A stretch of DNA of 36,590 nucleotides from a virus. The position numbers and the translations under genes are program-made. The notes below the pieces were generated by a model that saw nothing but the letters and a program-made list of their open reading frames with translations, was not told the DNA's origin and searched no databases. The stretch spans positions 1 through 36,590 of the IMG/VR virus record IMGVR_UViG_3300035698_028152; one strand, given 5' to 3'. Below, piece by piece: positions 7,638 to 15,978 of this stretch (position 1 is the first letter of the stretch; each line of letters opens with the position of its first letter).

Positions 7638-8408
7638 ATGGCACGTTGCATCATGAATCTGACATGGGCAGATAACCCGCCTCATCTCGACGAAAAGGCG
7701 AAGGAAGAGCTGCTTGAGTCCTACCCCGCGCATCAACGTGATGCTCGCACGAAGGGGACACCGTCACTGGGTTCTGGGGCGATCTACTATTTACCACAAG
7801 AACGGTATGTGCTGGACCCTTTCCCGGTCCCAGGCCATTGGCCGCGCGCGTACGGAATGGATGTGGGTTATGCACACACGGCGGCAGTGTGGGGTGCATT
7901 AGATCCCACCAGTGATGTTGTTTATCTTTATAGTGACTATTACCATTCTGAAGAACGAGGACGTATTGCCTCGACAGACTATTCGAGTGAAGACCGGGGC
8001 ATCGCGGAGCCGATCACGGCCATTCATGCACGCGCTATTCGGTCCCGAGGGGAGTGGATTCATGGCGTCATCGATCATGTGGGGATTAGCTTGGGTGATG
8101 GTCGTAAGGTGCTAGAGCTCTACACCGACGAAGGTCTACGCTTAGAGTTGGCGAACAAGGCGGTCGCCGCTGGTCTTTTGAATATACAGCAACGATTGTC
8201 TGCGGGTGGGCTGAAGATATTCTCCTCTTGTCGGTTTTTATTGAAAGAGATGCGGGAATACCAGCGCAATGAGAATGGAAAAATTATCAAAGAAAACGAC
8301 CATTTGTGTGACGCAATGCGTTATTTAATCAACAATGGGATGGATTATGCTCGTCCATACTTCTACGCAGAAGTGCAATCTGAAGGAAAAATAGATTTCC
8401 CGTATTAA
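7638..8408 (+). CDS. Terminase large subunit, nuclease part (second half of a split gene)
   Basis: About 256 residues if translated from ATG 7638, which has a GGGGGTG-like ribosome site 4-10 nt upstream; otherwise this is the second exon. It holds the RNase H-fold headful nuclease: Asp75 in YGMDVGYAH, a central IDHVGI, and near the C-terminus NDHLCDAMRYL (Asp221, Asp225), the usual metal-binding acids. The region before it (NLTWADNPPHL...LLESYPAHQRDARTKG) is the standard linker between ATPase and nuclease, so nothing essential is missing. The presence of a plausible independent start means either splicing or a two-subunit motor would work. Confidence 0.88.
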   Translation: MARCIMNLTWADNPPHLDEKAKEELLESYPAHQRDARTKGTPSLGSGAIYYLPQERYVLDPFPVPGHWPRAYGMDVGYAHTAAVWGALDPTSDVVYLYSDYYHSEERGRIASTDYSSEDRGIAEPITAIHARAIRSRGEWIHGVIDHVGISLGDGRKVLELYTDEGLRLELANKAVAAGLLNIQQRLSAGGLKIFSSCRFLLKEMREYQRNENGKIIKENDHLCDAMRYLINNGMDYARPYFYAEVQSEGKIDFPY

Positions 8409-8503
8409 CAACAATTCAATGGCGGTTAGGTCGGGCTTTCTTTCTTTTGAGGCTGTTTAGTATTAACATTGTCACCCGACTTCATCAATAAAGGTTGCGA
8501 TTC

Positions 8504-10516
8504 ATGTTAGAATTAAGCAAGACGCTCCCCATCAATACCCTCATTTCCAGCTCCAATCTTCTTACCGAATATGATGAACATGACCGCAGCACGATTGCCC
8601 ATCATTTTTGCAGCGCCATCGAAGAGGACGTTAACTCTCAGCAGGATTGGCGTGACCACGTCGTCCAAGTGAGGGACTTACTCAGTAACAAGTTAGAGTT
8701 TTCATCCACGCGTGTTTTTAAAGACGCACCTAAAATTAAAATACCGATCCTGGCGCAAACGTTGATCCAGACGGTGTCACGCTTATTTTCATCGGTATTG
8801 CGGGATAACCGCCCGGTCAAAGGCAAGGCGTATGGCCCGCAGTTCCAGGATAAGATTGATAAAGCCGCTCGTATCGCTGGCCACATGAATTGGCAGCTGA
8901 TGGAGGGGATGGACAACTGGAAAGATGATACTGATGAAGTCCTTTATAATTTATTAGCGTACGGCATGTCTTTTCGTAAGCTGTGGTTTGACCCCATTCA
9001 TCAAGCCAAAGAATCACGCTTCATTGATGCTGAAATGATGATTGTGAATGACGAAGCAACTTCCATTGAAAAAGCACGAAGAGTGACGCAAACTTTCAAG
9101 CTATCAAGAAATGAGATTGTCGAACGAATCCGACGAGGTTTGTTTGACTTTGATATCGCGGGTGATGCAATTGGTTCGGAGTGGTTGAAAGATAAGAGCC
9201 ATGATGACTTGTACGAACTCTATGAGTGTCACTGTTATTTTGATTTAGACCAGGATGGCTATGAAGAACCTTATGTCTTAACCATTTTGAAAGATTACCG
9301 AATCCCATTGCGCCTTGTCGCTCGGTATGACGAAGAAGATATTGAATACAACGCTAAAAAAGAAATCGTAACGATCGCCCCCGAAAACTTCTATACGGTT
9401 TACCAATGTTTCCCATCAGGTCAGCCTGGGTTTTGGCGTATTGGGTTTGGCTCATTGATGTTAGGTCTAAGCACAGCGGTTAATAGCTTGGTCGCGGTAA
9501 CGATGGACGCGGGCATCATGGCAAACTTACAGGGCGGGTTTTTAGCGGTGAAAGGTATGGCCGCAGACGAATCCGGGGAGATTGAAATCCCACGGGGTAA
9601 GCTGAAGAAAATTCGATGGGCGACAGGTGAGGAGCTACGTAAAAATCTAGTGATGCTTGACTTCAAAGAGCCGTCGCCCGCCCTTTTTAATTTAATTGGT
9701 TTTCTATCACAGCAAGCAAGAAGTATTGGTATGGTTGATTTGATGGGTGATCAAAAGCCATCGAATGTGGGACAGATGACGATGCTTGCATTAGTCGAAG
9801 AAGGGACAGCGGTTCTTTCTTACCTGCAACGTCGCATTCAGTCTGGTTTGCAGATGGAGTTAAAACGCCTGTTTGAATTAAACCGTGTTTTTTTTAATGA
9901 AGATGAATACTTTGAATTGCAAGATGCGGCTGAACTGGGCACAGACCCAGAGATGTTACGTCAAGATTACGAAACCAGTTCTTTAGATGTTGTTGCAAGC
10001 ATTGACCCACGCGACTCATCAATGATTCAGCAAGTCACTCGGTTGCAATTGTTAAACGACATGGCGGACAAACATCCTGAATGCTTCAATATCCATGAAG
10101 TCTGTAAGTTATGGGTGAAGGCCATGGAGTTTGAACAAGCGGAGAATTTAATTGTTCAACCGCAACCGTCCGGCCCTTCTGCTGAAGAACAAGCGATTCA
10201 AGCAGAGTACGAGTTACGAAAAGAAGATCTTGCGCGCAAAGAAAAAGAATTCGAGTTAAAAGTTGTTGAGTTATCGCTGAAGATGGAAAAGATGCAGGTG
10301 GATATCGTGAAGACTAAAGCGGATAGCATCAAGGCGCTAGCAGAGGCTGAGGCAAAAGAGGAAGGTTCACAGCTTAATCAACTGAGAATGGAGATGGATA
10401 GCTTGTTGGCAGGGGTTAAGGCGGGTCAGAGTCAAGCGGTTGCTGCACCACGTCAACCACAAAATATAAATCAGATAGAGGAAGGAGGGATTAATCTTGA
10501 TGATATCACACAGTGA
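8504..10516 (+). CDS. Portal protein (P22 gp1-like)
   Basis: 670 residues from ATG 8504 (AAGG upstream; an in-frame TTG at 8495 is less likely). The dodecameric portal forms the DNA channel at one capsid vertex. Support: position directly after terminase, size close to the 725-residue P22 portal, family-like segments (DPRDSSMIQQVTRLQLLNDM followed by a WVKAMEFEQAE segment), and a long charged helix near the C-terminus (residues ~565-630) matching the P22-type barrel or coiled coil. The last bases overlap the start of the next gene. Confidence 0.85.
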   Translation: MLELSKTLPINTLISSSNLLTEYDEHDRSTIAHHFCSAIEEDVNSQQDWRDHVVQVRDLLSNKLEFSSTRVFKDAPKIKIPILAQTLIQTVSRLFSSVLRDNRPVKGKAYGPQFQDKIDKAARIAGHMNWQLMEGMDNWKDDTDEVLYNLLAYGMSFRKLWFDPIHQAKESRFIDAEMMIVNDEATSIEKARRVTQTFKLSRNEIVERIRRGLFDFDIAGDAIGSEWLKDKSHDDLYELYECHCYFDLDQDGYEEPYVLTILKDYRIPLRLVARYDEEDIEYNAKKEIVTIAPENFYTVYQCFPSGQPGFWRIGFGSLMLGLSTAVNSLVAVTMDAGIMANLQGGFLAVKGMAADESGEIEIPRGKLKKIRWATGEELRKNLVMLDFKEPSPALFNLIGFLSQQARSIGMVDLMGDQKPSNVGQMTMLALVEEGTAVLSYLQRRIQSGLQMELKRLFELNRVFFNEDEYFELQDAAELGTDPEMLRQDYETSSLDVVASIDPRDSSMIQQVTRLQLLNDMADKHPECFNIHEVCKLWVKAMEFEQAENLIVQPQPSGPSAEEQAIQAEYELRKEDLARKEKEFELKVVELSLKMEKMQVDIVKTKADSIKALAEAEAKEEGSQLNQLRMEMDSLLAGVKAGQSQAVAAPRQPQNINQIEEGGINLDDITQ

Positions 10517-10718
10517 ATTTCGCAGCTGGAAGGAAGATAAAGTAACGTGCGCGTTATTCGGGGCGCTTAATCGGTTTAAGCGTCAGGTCGGGGAGAGTTA
10601 TGTCTTGATGGGCGTTTATGATAAAGGACAATTTGATGCGGAACGCGGGTTCATCTCTGCAATCGATCAGATTCTAGCAATAGACCTAACCACCCCTGAT
10701 GATGAGGATGCGCAATAA
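10500..10718 (+). CDS. Small hypothetical protein following portal
   Basis: 72 residues from ATG 10500; the TTG at 10497 sits at better spacing (8 nt) from AGGAGG and could be the true start. It overlaps the portal end by 17-20 bp and ends at the ATGA overlap with the GroES-like gene, so it is translationally coupled on both sides. Mostly helical, no membrane segment. Such a 70-100 residue gene between portal and scaffold is common in related podoviruses; role unknown. Confidence 0.65.
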   Translation: MISHSEFRSWKEDKVTCALFGALNRFKRQVGESYVLMGVYDKGQFDAERGFISAIDQILAIDLTTPDDEDAQ

Positions 10719-11221
10719 TGACCGAGAGCGTACAAGAAGAAACAATAGCGAGTAAAGAGCCGATCAAGATAGTGGATATGACGAAGCTGGCAGAGCAGCG
10801 CCCGGCGATGAAAGGGGCTCAGATGACGAGTGATTGTCCGAAGCTTCCTATCATTTATTACGTAATTGTCCGCGTGAATGACCTTGTTGAGAAAGTCAGC
10901 GGGGGTGGGATTATCTTTGCAGAAGCAAATGTCGAACGTGAGATGCACGGCTCAAGCAAGGGTGTTGTTGTAGGCCTAGGCCCTATTTGTTATGAGCACC
11001 TAGGTGAACAATGCAGCGGTTCTTTGCAGTTGGGCGACGTGGTGAGCTTTCCGCGATATGCCGGTGTTGACCACCGCATTAAACGTGATGGCAATATCAT
11101 CCGATATAAGGAGATGAGAGAGTCCGAAGTTTATAGTCCGTTATTGGTGGACGATGATGGCAACCGTTACCCCCAAATGGCTAGTGTGTTTGAATCGCTA
11201 GAAGGAGAAACATCATGGTAG
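10718..11221 (+). CDS. GroES-like co-chaperonin for capsid assembly
   Basis: 167 residues. Residues ~45-140 match the GroES fold: YVIVRVNDLVEKVSGGGIIF, where GGGIIF (62-67) is the mobile loop with the hydrophobic tripeptide that docks on GroEL; then GVVVGLGP, LQLGDVVSFPRYAG and IIRYKEMRESEV, parallel to GroES VGDIV...GYGVK...VLIMSESDI. N- and C-terminal extensions are phage-specific. T4 gp31 is the known precedent for a phage GroES substitute that folds the capsid protein with host GroEL. Its place between portal and scaffold or capsid genes supports the same role here. Start by ATGA overlap with the preceding gene. Confidence 0.8.
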   Translation: MTESVQEETIASKEPIKIVDMTKLAEQRPAMKGAQMTSDCPKLPIIYYVIVRVNDLVEKVSGGGIIFAEANVEREMHGSSKGVVVGLGPICYEHLGEQCSGSLQLGDVVSFPRYAGVDHRIKRDGNIIRYKEMRESEVYSPLLVDDDGNRYPQMASVFESLEGETSW

Positions 11222-12177
11222 CAGCAGAGCATGAAGTGATGGAGGAAGCTGATGCGTCCGAGATGGGTGCCGAAGAATCAGTGGCGCCGGAGTCCGCGCT
11301 AGAGCAAGCAAGTGAAGAGGCCTCTGACGAGGAGACGTCTGCCGGCACGGTGGCTCAAGAAGACTCACTGGCATTAGGTTGGGATGAAAATAAAGATTAT
11401 GGTGGGGGTGTGGTTTCAGCGCAGGATTTCTTAGAGGCGTGGAAAACAGGTTGGCGCCCTCGTGATCGTTATAAGGGTGAAGGATACTTACCTCCAAAAG
11501 CGTACAATGAATTCAACGGGAAGAAACGTGGCGATCTATATCGTGAGATCGGTGAATCCCGCAAAGAAATTAACGCGCTCAAAGATATGCTGCATGACAT
11601 GAAAAGCTCAATGACTCGTGCAGAGCAAGTCGGCTATAACAAAGCACTAAAAGAACTAGACGTTAAGCGTAAAGAAGCATTTGAAAGCGGTGACTATGAA
11701 GGGTTTGAAGAAACCAACAAGCAATTTGATGAGATCAAGCGTCAGTTAGAAGCCGGTGAATCAGAGCCACAGCGTGAAATTGAAAAAGCAGCAGAGTCGT
11801 TCATCAGTCGTAACAGTGAATGGTTTAATCGTGAGTCCACTGCTAATCGAAAGATGCAGCGTGAAGCGATCCGAATTGAGACAAAACTACGAACAGACAA
11901 CGAACAGGCTCAAGGTGCCCTTTATGAGAGCTACGAAGAGCTATATGAGGATGTTGAGGATGAGATAAAACGGCGCTACCCAGAATTCTTTGCCCCTGCA
12001 AAGACAACACGTGAAAGCCGCCGGCACCCGGTCGTTGAAGACGGTAAGGGCGGGGCGAAGAAAAGTGCAGTCACGTTATCGGATGACGAACGTCAGCAAG
12101 CGATGCGCTATATTCGTCTAGGCACATTTAAAGATATCGATGAATACAAAGAATATTACAGCCGCTATAAGACTTAA
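11215..12177 (+). CDS. Scaffolding protein
   Basis: 320 residues; ATG 11215 overlaps the preceding stop and has AAGGAG upstream. Very acidic, Ala/Glu-rich N-terminus (residues 1-55), a helical coiled-coil centre (about 105-190) and a basic C-terminal third (KTTRESRRHP...KSAVTLSDDERQQ) are the usual plan of scaffolds that bind coat through a basic C-terminal helix-turn-helix and leave the procapsid. The position between portal and capsid genes agrees. No protease motif, so P22-style exit rather than cleavage is likely. Confidence 0.75.
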   Translation: MVAAEHEVMEEADASEMGAEESVAPESALEQASEEASDEETSAGTVAQEDSLALGWDENKDYGGGVVSAQDFLEAWKTGWRPRDRYKGEGYLPPKAYNEFNGKKRGDLYREIGESRKEINALKDMLHDMKSSMTRAEQVGYNKALKELDVKRKEAFESGDYEGFEETNKQFDEIKRQLEAGESEPQREIEKAAESFISRNSEWFNRESTANRKMQREAIRIETKLRTDNEQAQGALYESYEELYEDVEDEIKRRYPEFFAPAKTTRESRRHPVVEDGKGGAKKSAVTLSDDERQQAMRYIRLGTFKDIDEYKEYYSRYKT

Positions 12178-12193
12178 CAGGAGGCACCCCCAA

Positions 12194-12703
12194 ATGACCA
12201 CTGATGACACAAATGTAACACCGAAAAAGAAAGCGACAACACGTAAAGGACAGTTCGAAGAGAGAGTAGTGAGCGAACATCCTGACCATGAAGACCGTAT
12301 GGACCAAGCACCTAAGCCTATCTTTAATGGGGCGGGCCCGCTGAAGTTCATGGAAGATTTTAAGCGACCAGGGTTTAAGTACTATATTGTGATCTGTAAC
12401 CCACAGGTCGGCGACTTTAAAGAGTTTGATGACCTGAAGAACAAGGGTTGGACGCCTTGCAAGCGAAAGAAGGTGAATGACAAGTTCACGGAGTTCACCC
12501 ACCAGGGTGATAACCGTTTTGCTGATTATGTGACCTCCCACGCGGGGGCGGGTTGGATGAATGTGTTGATGGAGCTTCCAGAAGAAATCTATGAGGCGAG
12601 AAAAGCCGCAACCCGAGCAGAGCAAGTAAAGATACAGGAGCAGCTTGATCCGAAGGGGCGTGATGGCATTCATCAGTACAAATACCGCCGTGAGATTACC
12701 TGA
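12194..12703 (+). CDS. Hypothetical virion-assembly protein between scaffold and capsid
   Basis: 169 residues. The ATG at 12194 follows AGGAGG at 9 nt; an upstream in-frame ATG at 12140 lies inside the scaffold gene without a ribosome site. The first ~35 residues are polar and probably disordered. The remainder is a mixed alpha/beta domain (FKYYIVICNPQVGDFKEFDDL) with a basic C-terminus. I do not recognise the family. Its conserved-looking position suggests an assembly or minor head role. Confidence 0.65.
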   Translation: MTTDDTNVTPKKKATTRKGQFEERVVSEHPDHEDRMDQAPKPIFNGAGPLKFMEDFKRPGFKYYIVICNPQVGDFKEFDDLKNKGWTPCKRKKVNDKFTEFTHQGDNRFADYVTSHAGAGWMNVLMELPEEIYEARKAATRAEQVKIQEQLDPKGRDGIHQYKYRREIT

Positions 12704-12732
12704 TAGAGGCACCCTGTCCGTGAGCACTTGTC

Positions 12733-12896
12733 AGCCAGTCTTGAAGATGATAGCCTTTAAAGACTGGCTACCCGCCAGAAACTAGATTTGAGCAGGCTGT
12801 GTTCCTGACTCTTATGTCACATACGATTTTATCCAAATCTTAGGGGCATTTGCCCGCAAAATCATTCAGTTATTTACCCCATACCCTTTTGGTATG
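12733..12896 (+). promoter_or_regulatory. Structured leader upstream of decoration and capsid genes
   Basis: The 221-bp gap before the decoration gene holds three hairpins: AGCCAGTCTT/AAGACTGGCT (12733-12742 with 12760-12769, 10 bp perfect), GGGC/GCCC (12844-12855) and CATACC/GGTATG (12880-12885 with 12891-12896), the last followed by TTCTGTTATTTTTT. The first looks like a processing or stability hairpin; the last could be an attenuating terminator just before the GGAGG ribosome site. No convincing promoter was found. Confidence 0.5.
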
Positions 12897-12924
12897 TTCT
12901 GTTATTTTTTATGGAGGATTTTTC

Positions 12925-13542
12925 ATGGCAAATCTTGACACGCCGTATGGTGGCCTCGTCGTAGGAACCATCAGCGGTGCTTATGATGCGCGCGTTAGAG
13001 CTTATTTTGTACCAAGCACCTACGCGACAAATGTATTTAAAGGCGACTTCGTAACCATTACTGGTGACGCAAATAGCACACAATTGACAGGCGCTGGCGA
13101 AGTATTTCGTCCAGGTGTCCTTCAAGCCGTAAACCGCACAACACCGGGCACAACAAATCCTATTACGGGTGTTGTTGTGGGTATTGCTGTTAATCCTGAT
13201 AGTCCTACAACGGTTTATCACCCCCTCTCAACAGAGCAAGTTGTCTATGTTTGTGATGACCCGATGGCTCTTATTCAAATCCAATGTGAAGGCACGATTG
13301 CTGTTGCAGATATTGGTTTAAATGCTGTTTTGATCGACACACACGCAGGTGATACAACAAGTGGTCGTTCCGGTACTGAGCTTGATAACGGTGCAACAAC
13401 AGCGATGAATACAACAGCTGCGTTCCAGCTGAAATCAATTGGTTTGGTTGATCGTGAAGACAATGCCGTGCTGGCTCATGCCGATATATTGGTAATGATT
13501 AATAACCATACCCTAGGCTATGCATCCGCTGGTATTTCCTAA
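12925..13542 (+). CDS. Head decoration or head-associated structural protein
   Basis: 205 residues. ATG 12925 has GGAGG 7 nt upstream; an in-frame start further upstream would be within the leader. The pattern (MANLDTPYGGLVVG, YFVPSTYATNVFKGDFVTI, GVVVGIAVNP, IGLVDREDNAVLAHADILVM) matches a beta-rich protein commonly encoded just before or after the capsid gene in environmental podo- and siphoviruses. Likely a capsid-surface or stabilising protein. High expression is implied by its strong ribosome site and structured leader. Confidence 0.7.
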   Translation: MANLDTPYGGLVVGTISGAYDARVRAYFVPSTYATNVFKGDFVTITGDANSTQLTGAGEVFRPGVLQAVNRTTPGTTNPITGVVVGIAVNPDSPTTVYHPLSTEQVVYVCDDPMALIQIQCEGTIAVADIGLNAVLIDTHAGDTTSGRSGTELDNGATTAMNTTAAFQLKSIGLVDREDNAVLAHADILVMINNHTLGYASAGIS

Positions 13543-13565
13543 CGAGACAATAAAGGAGTAAGACG

Positions 13566-14492
13566 ATGGGATTAACAACGACAGGTACTTTTCCCAATTT
13601 TGTAGGCTTAAAAGCAGGTTCCGTTAAATCATGGGGCATGGCTTATGCTGACTACAAGGAAGAATACAAAGAAATATTTAAGACACATGATTCGTTCAAA
13701 AAATATGAAGAAGATACATTAACGGTTGGTCTAGGTTTAGCAAAAGCAAAATCTGAGGGTGCAGCAGTATCCGCAGATAGCTTTAACCAGGCATGGACAC
13801 GTCGTTATGAACACACGACTTACGGCAATATGTTTTCTATCAGTCGTGAGATGTCATCTGATGGTGATGCAGAGTTGATGACAAAGATTAGAACCGAAGC
13901 GTTAAAGTGGTCTTTACTTCAAACGAAAGAACATTTGGGCGCTAACATTCTGAACAATGCATTTGACAGCAGTTATCTTGGTGGTGATGGCGTTGAATTA
14001 TGCTCAACTGCACATCCATTAGATATCGGTGGGACTTATGCGAATGAGTTAACATCAGCTGCTTCTTTAAGTGAAACCTCTGTTGAGCAAGCGTTTATTG
14101 ATATTGCGTCATGGACAGATGAGCGTGGCTTAAAAATAAGCGTAATGGGCGAGAAAATGGTTGTTCCTGCAATTAGCCAATTCAACGCACAACGTTTATT
14201 GATGAGTGTTAATCAGTCTGGTTCAGCGAATAATGACATCAATGCCCTTCGTAGCATGAACTTGCTGCCTAAAGGTTTTGTTGTTAATCATTACCTGACT
14301 TCAAACAACGCTTGGTTTATTTTGACGAATGTTGAAAATGGTTTGAAACATTATGTGCGTGAAGAAATGCGCCTTAGTGATGACAATGATTTCACCTCTG
14401 AAAACATGTTGTTTAAAGCAATGATGCGCGTTTCTTTCGGCTGGACAGATCCAAGAGCAATCATGGGTTCAGCAGGTACTGGCGGCGCTTAA
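13566..14492 (+). CDS. Major capsid protein
   Basis: 308 residues; AAGGAG upstream of ATG 13566. The sequence fits the Mu gpT-like group of HK97-fold capsid proteins: RYEHTTYGNMFSISREM in the N-terminal half, LCSTAHPLDIGGTY, a middle DERGLKISVMGEKMVVP, and a C-terminal NMLFKAMMRVSFGWTDPRAI. Forms the icosahedral shell, presumably with the scaffold (11215) and the GroES-like protein (10718) helping. A small terminator-like hairpin follows at 14531. Confidence 0.85.
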   Translation: MGLTTTGTFPNFVGLKAGSVKSWGMAYADYKEEYKEIFKTHDSFKKYEEDTLTVGLGLAKAKSEGAAVSADSFNQAWTRRYEHTTYGNMFSISREMSSDGDAELMTKIRTEALKWSLLQTKEHLGANILNNAFDSSYLGGDGVELCSTAHPLDIGGTYANELTSAASLSETSVEQAFIDIASWTDERGLKISVMGEKMVVPAISQFNAQRLLMSVNQSGSANNDINALRSMNLLPKGFVVNHYLTSNNAWFILTNVENGLKHYVREEMRLSDDNDFTSENMLFKAMMRVSFGWTDPRAIMGSAGTGGA

Positions 14493-14530
14493 AGCACCAA
14501 TAACCGAACATTGAACATGTGTTCGACATG

Positions 14531-14547
14531 ACGGCAATGCCGTTTTA
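14531..14547 (+). terminator. Short terminator-like hairpin after the capsid gene
   Basis: ACGGC (14531-14535) pairs with GCCGT (14539-14543) around a 3-nt loop, followed by TTTTAA. The stem is short, so partial termination or attenuation after the capsid gene is more likely than a full stop. Confidence 0.4.
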
Positions 14548-14559
14548 ATGGAGGTTTAA

Positions 14560-15930
14560 ATGGGTACCTATTCAAATTATCCGAAAGGATTTTTAAATGG
14601 AGTCACAATTCGTGGCATTCCATTGTTACAGCTACATCCGGGACGTGTGTTCTGGGTTAACAATTCAACTGTATTGGCACCGGGCGGTATTGCGGGCGCG
14701 GATCTAAGCGCAGCGGGTAGCTACTTACGCCCGTTCAGAACGATTGACTATGCCATTGGCCAGTGTACAGCCTCTCGTGGTGACATCATCGCGATTATGC
14801 CAGGACACAGCGAAAGCATTACAGGCGCTGCAGAAATCAATTTAGATCAAGCGGGCATTGCGATTGTGGGTTGTGGTCACGGTAGTTTAATGGCAGAAGT
14901 GGAGTTTGCTCATGCTGATGCTACTTTTGATGTTGCAGCTGCAAACTGTTTAATCTACAACGTACGTTTTAATGCAAGTATTACCTTAGTTGCACAGGGT
15001 GTTGATATTCTAGCAGCCGGTGATCACGCTAAGGTGCTAAATTGTGTTTTTGATGTTGATGTTGAAAACACAGATGAATTTTTAATTGCAATCGAAGTTG
15101 AAGCCGGTGCCGACCATGTTGTTATTGAAAACAACCACATCGACATGGGTGACACGGGTGGCGCAAACGCGGGTATTTCATTGACCGGTGCTTGTGTTTC
15201 TCCAGCTATTCGTAAGAACTACATCCATGGTGCTTACTCTGTTGCGAACATCAAGGGCATTGTAACAGCCTCAACAGATATCATCATTGAAGACAACTTG
15301 CTGATTAATGGTGCGACAGATGCTTTGGGTACAGTCGAATGTGTTGAGCTATTGACAGGAACAGATGGTGTTGTTCGTAACAATGATCTCGTGACGAACG
15401 TTGCTTCACCCGCTGCTGCAATTGTCGGTGATACTGTCATGCTATTTGGCAACAAGTATAGTGAAACGGTTGCAGGATTTGCTCTCGATGTCCCTGTTAA
15501 AACAGACACGGTCGCTAACGTTACTGTTAAAACAAATGCGACATTGAGTTCAGATGACTTGTTTGACGTCAACACAGGCGACGTTCTTGTTCACGAGCTT
15601 TTTGCGATCTGTACAACTGCAGAGGCAGGTGGTACTAATCCAGTTGTTAGTCTACAAAATGACGTTGATACCGGGACAGATATTGTGATTGCAACGGGAT
15701 TAGATTTGGCTTCTTTAGCTGTTTCTGATTCATTAAACTTTGCAAGCCATGGCTCTGTTGTTGTTAAAACCACAGGCGGTGCGTTTACCTCTGCTGGTTT
15801 ACCGTTTGTTACATCAGCGGGTGTTATTGAGTCAGTATTGGATTCAGGGTCTTATTCCGCAGGTGATGCAACATGGGTTTGTGTTTGGAGCCCAGTGACA
15901 TCAGGTGCGACTGTGACTGCCGCGAGCTAA
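14560..15930 (+). CDS. Virion protein with right-handed beta-helix
   Basis: 456 residues; GGAGG before ATG 14560. Residues ~60-320 show the short hydrophobic turns of a parallel beta-helix (VIENNHIDMGD, IRKNYIHGAY, IIEDNLLINGA, VVRNNDLVTN), like pectate-lyase-type repeats. The C-terminal ~140 residues are beta-rich and Ser/Thr-rich. Directly downstream of the capsid gene and in the structural operon, so probably a head-surface fibre, decoration or adhesin-like protein. No catalytic polysaccharidase residues could be assigned. Confidence 0.65.
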   Translation: MGTYSNYPKGFLNGVTIRGIPLLQLHPGRVFWVNNSTVLAPGGIAGADLSAAGSYLRPFRTIDYAIGQCTASRGDIIAIMPGHSESITGAAEINLDQAGIAIVGCGHGSLMAEVEFAHADATFDVAAANCLIYNVRFNASITLVAQGVDILAAGDHAKVLNCVFDVDVENTDEFLIAIEVEAGADHVVIENNHIDMGDTGGANAGISLTGACVSPAIRKNYIHGAYSVANIKGIVTASTDIIIEDNLLINGATDALGTVECVELLTGTDGVVRNNDLVTNVASPAAAIVGDTVMLFGNKYSETVAGFALDVPVKTDTVANVTVKTNATLSSDDLFDVNTGDVLVHELFAICTTAEAGGTNPVVSLQNDVDTGTDIVIATGLDLASLAVSDSLNFASHGSVVVKTTGGAFTSAGLPFVTSAGVIESVLDSGSYSAGDATWVCVWSPVTSGATVTAAS

Positions 15931-15936
15931 TAAAAT

Positions 15937-15962
15937 GGGGTGGGATTCCACCCCCCCTTTTA
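15937..15962 (+). terminator. Attenuator-like hairpin
   Basis: GGGGTGG (15937-15943) pairs with CCACCCC (15948-15954) across a 4-nt loop, then CCCTTTT. It lies between the beta-helix gene and the next ribosome site (AAAAGGAG), so it may dampen read-through into the minor structural genes. Confidence 0.45.
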
Positions 15963-15978
15963 AAAGGAGTTTGTCGGG

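Larger units (their letters stand above)
7256..7648 (+). mobile_element. Intervening element splitting the large terminase gene (candidate intron)
   Basis: About 390 bp separates the ATPase and nuclease coding parts without loss of conserved protein sequence. One frame-restoring junction would be excision of 7256-7648 (393 nt, after a T and ending in G as group I introns do), giving codons for YKYVIMNLTW; other junctions also restore the frame. The element holds a membrane-protein gene (7286-7495) and a multi-helix segment (7515-7596). I could not assign group I core elements P/Q/R/S or a guide sequence, nor a group II GTGYG start or domain V. The boundaries are inferred from the protein only. 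Confidence 0.5.

Noticed and set aside
7256-7648. Group I intron with P1 formed by TATGT and GCATA at the 5' junction
   Set aside because: The two strands are separated by one base only, too short for a loop, and no P/Q/R/S core elements could be found. Kept only as an unclassified intron-like element.
14560-15930. Tailspike polysaccharide lyase
   Set aside because: A beta-helix is visible, but the gene sits next to the capsid gene, not at the tail end, and no catalytic acidic pair could be placed.
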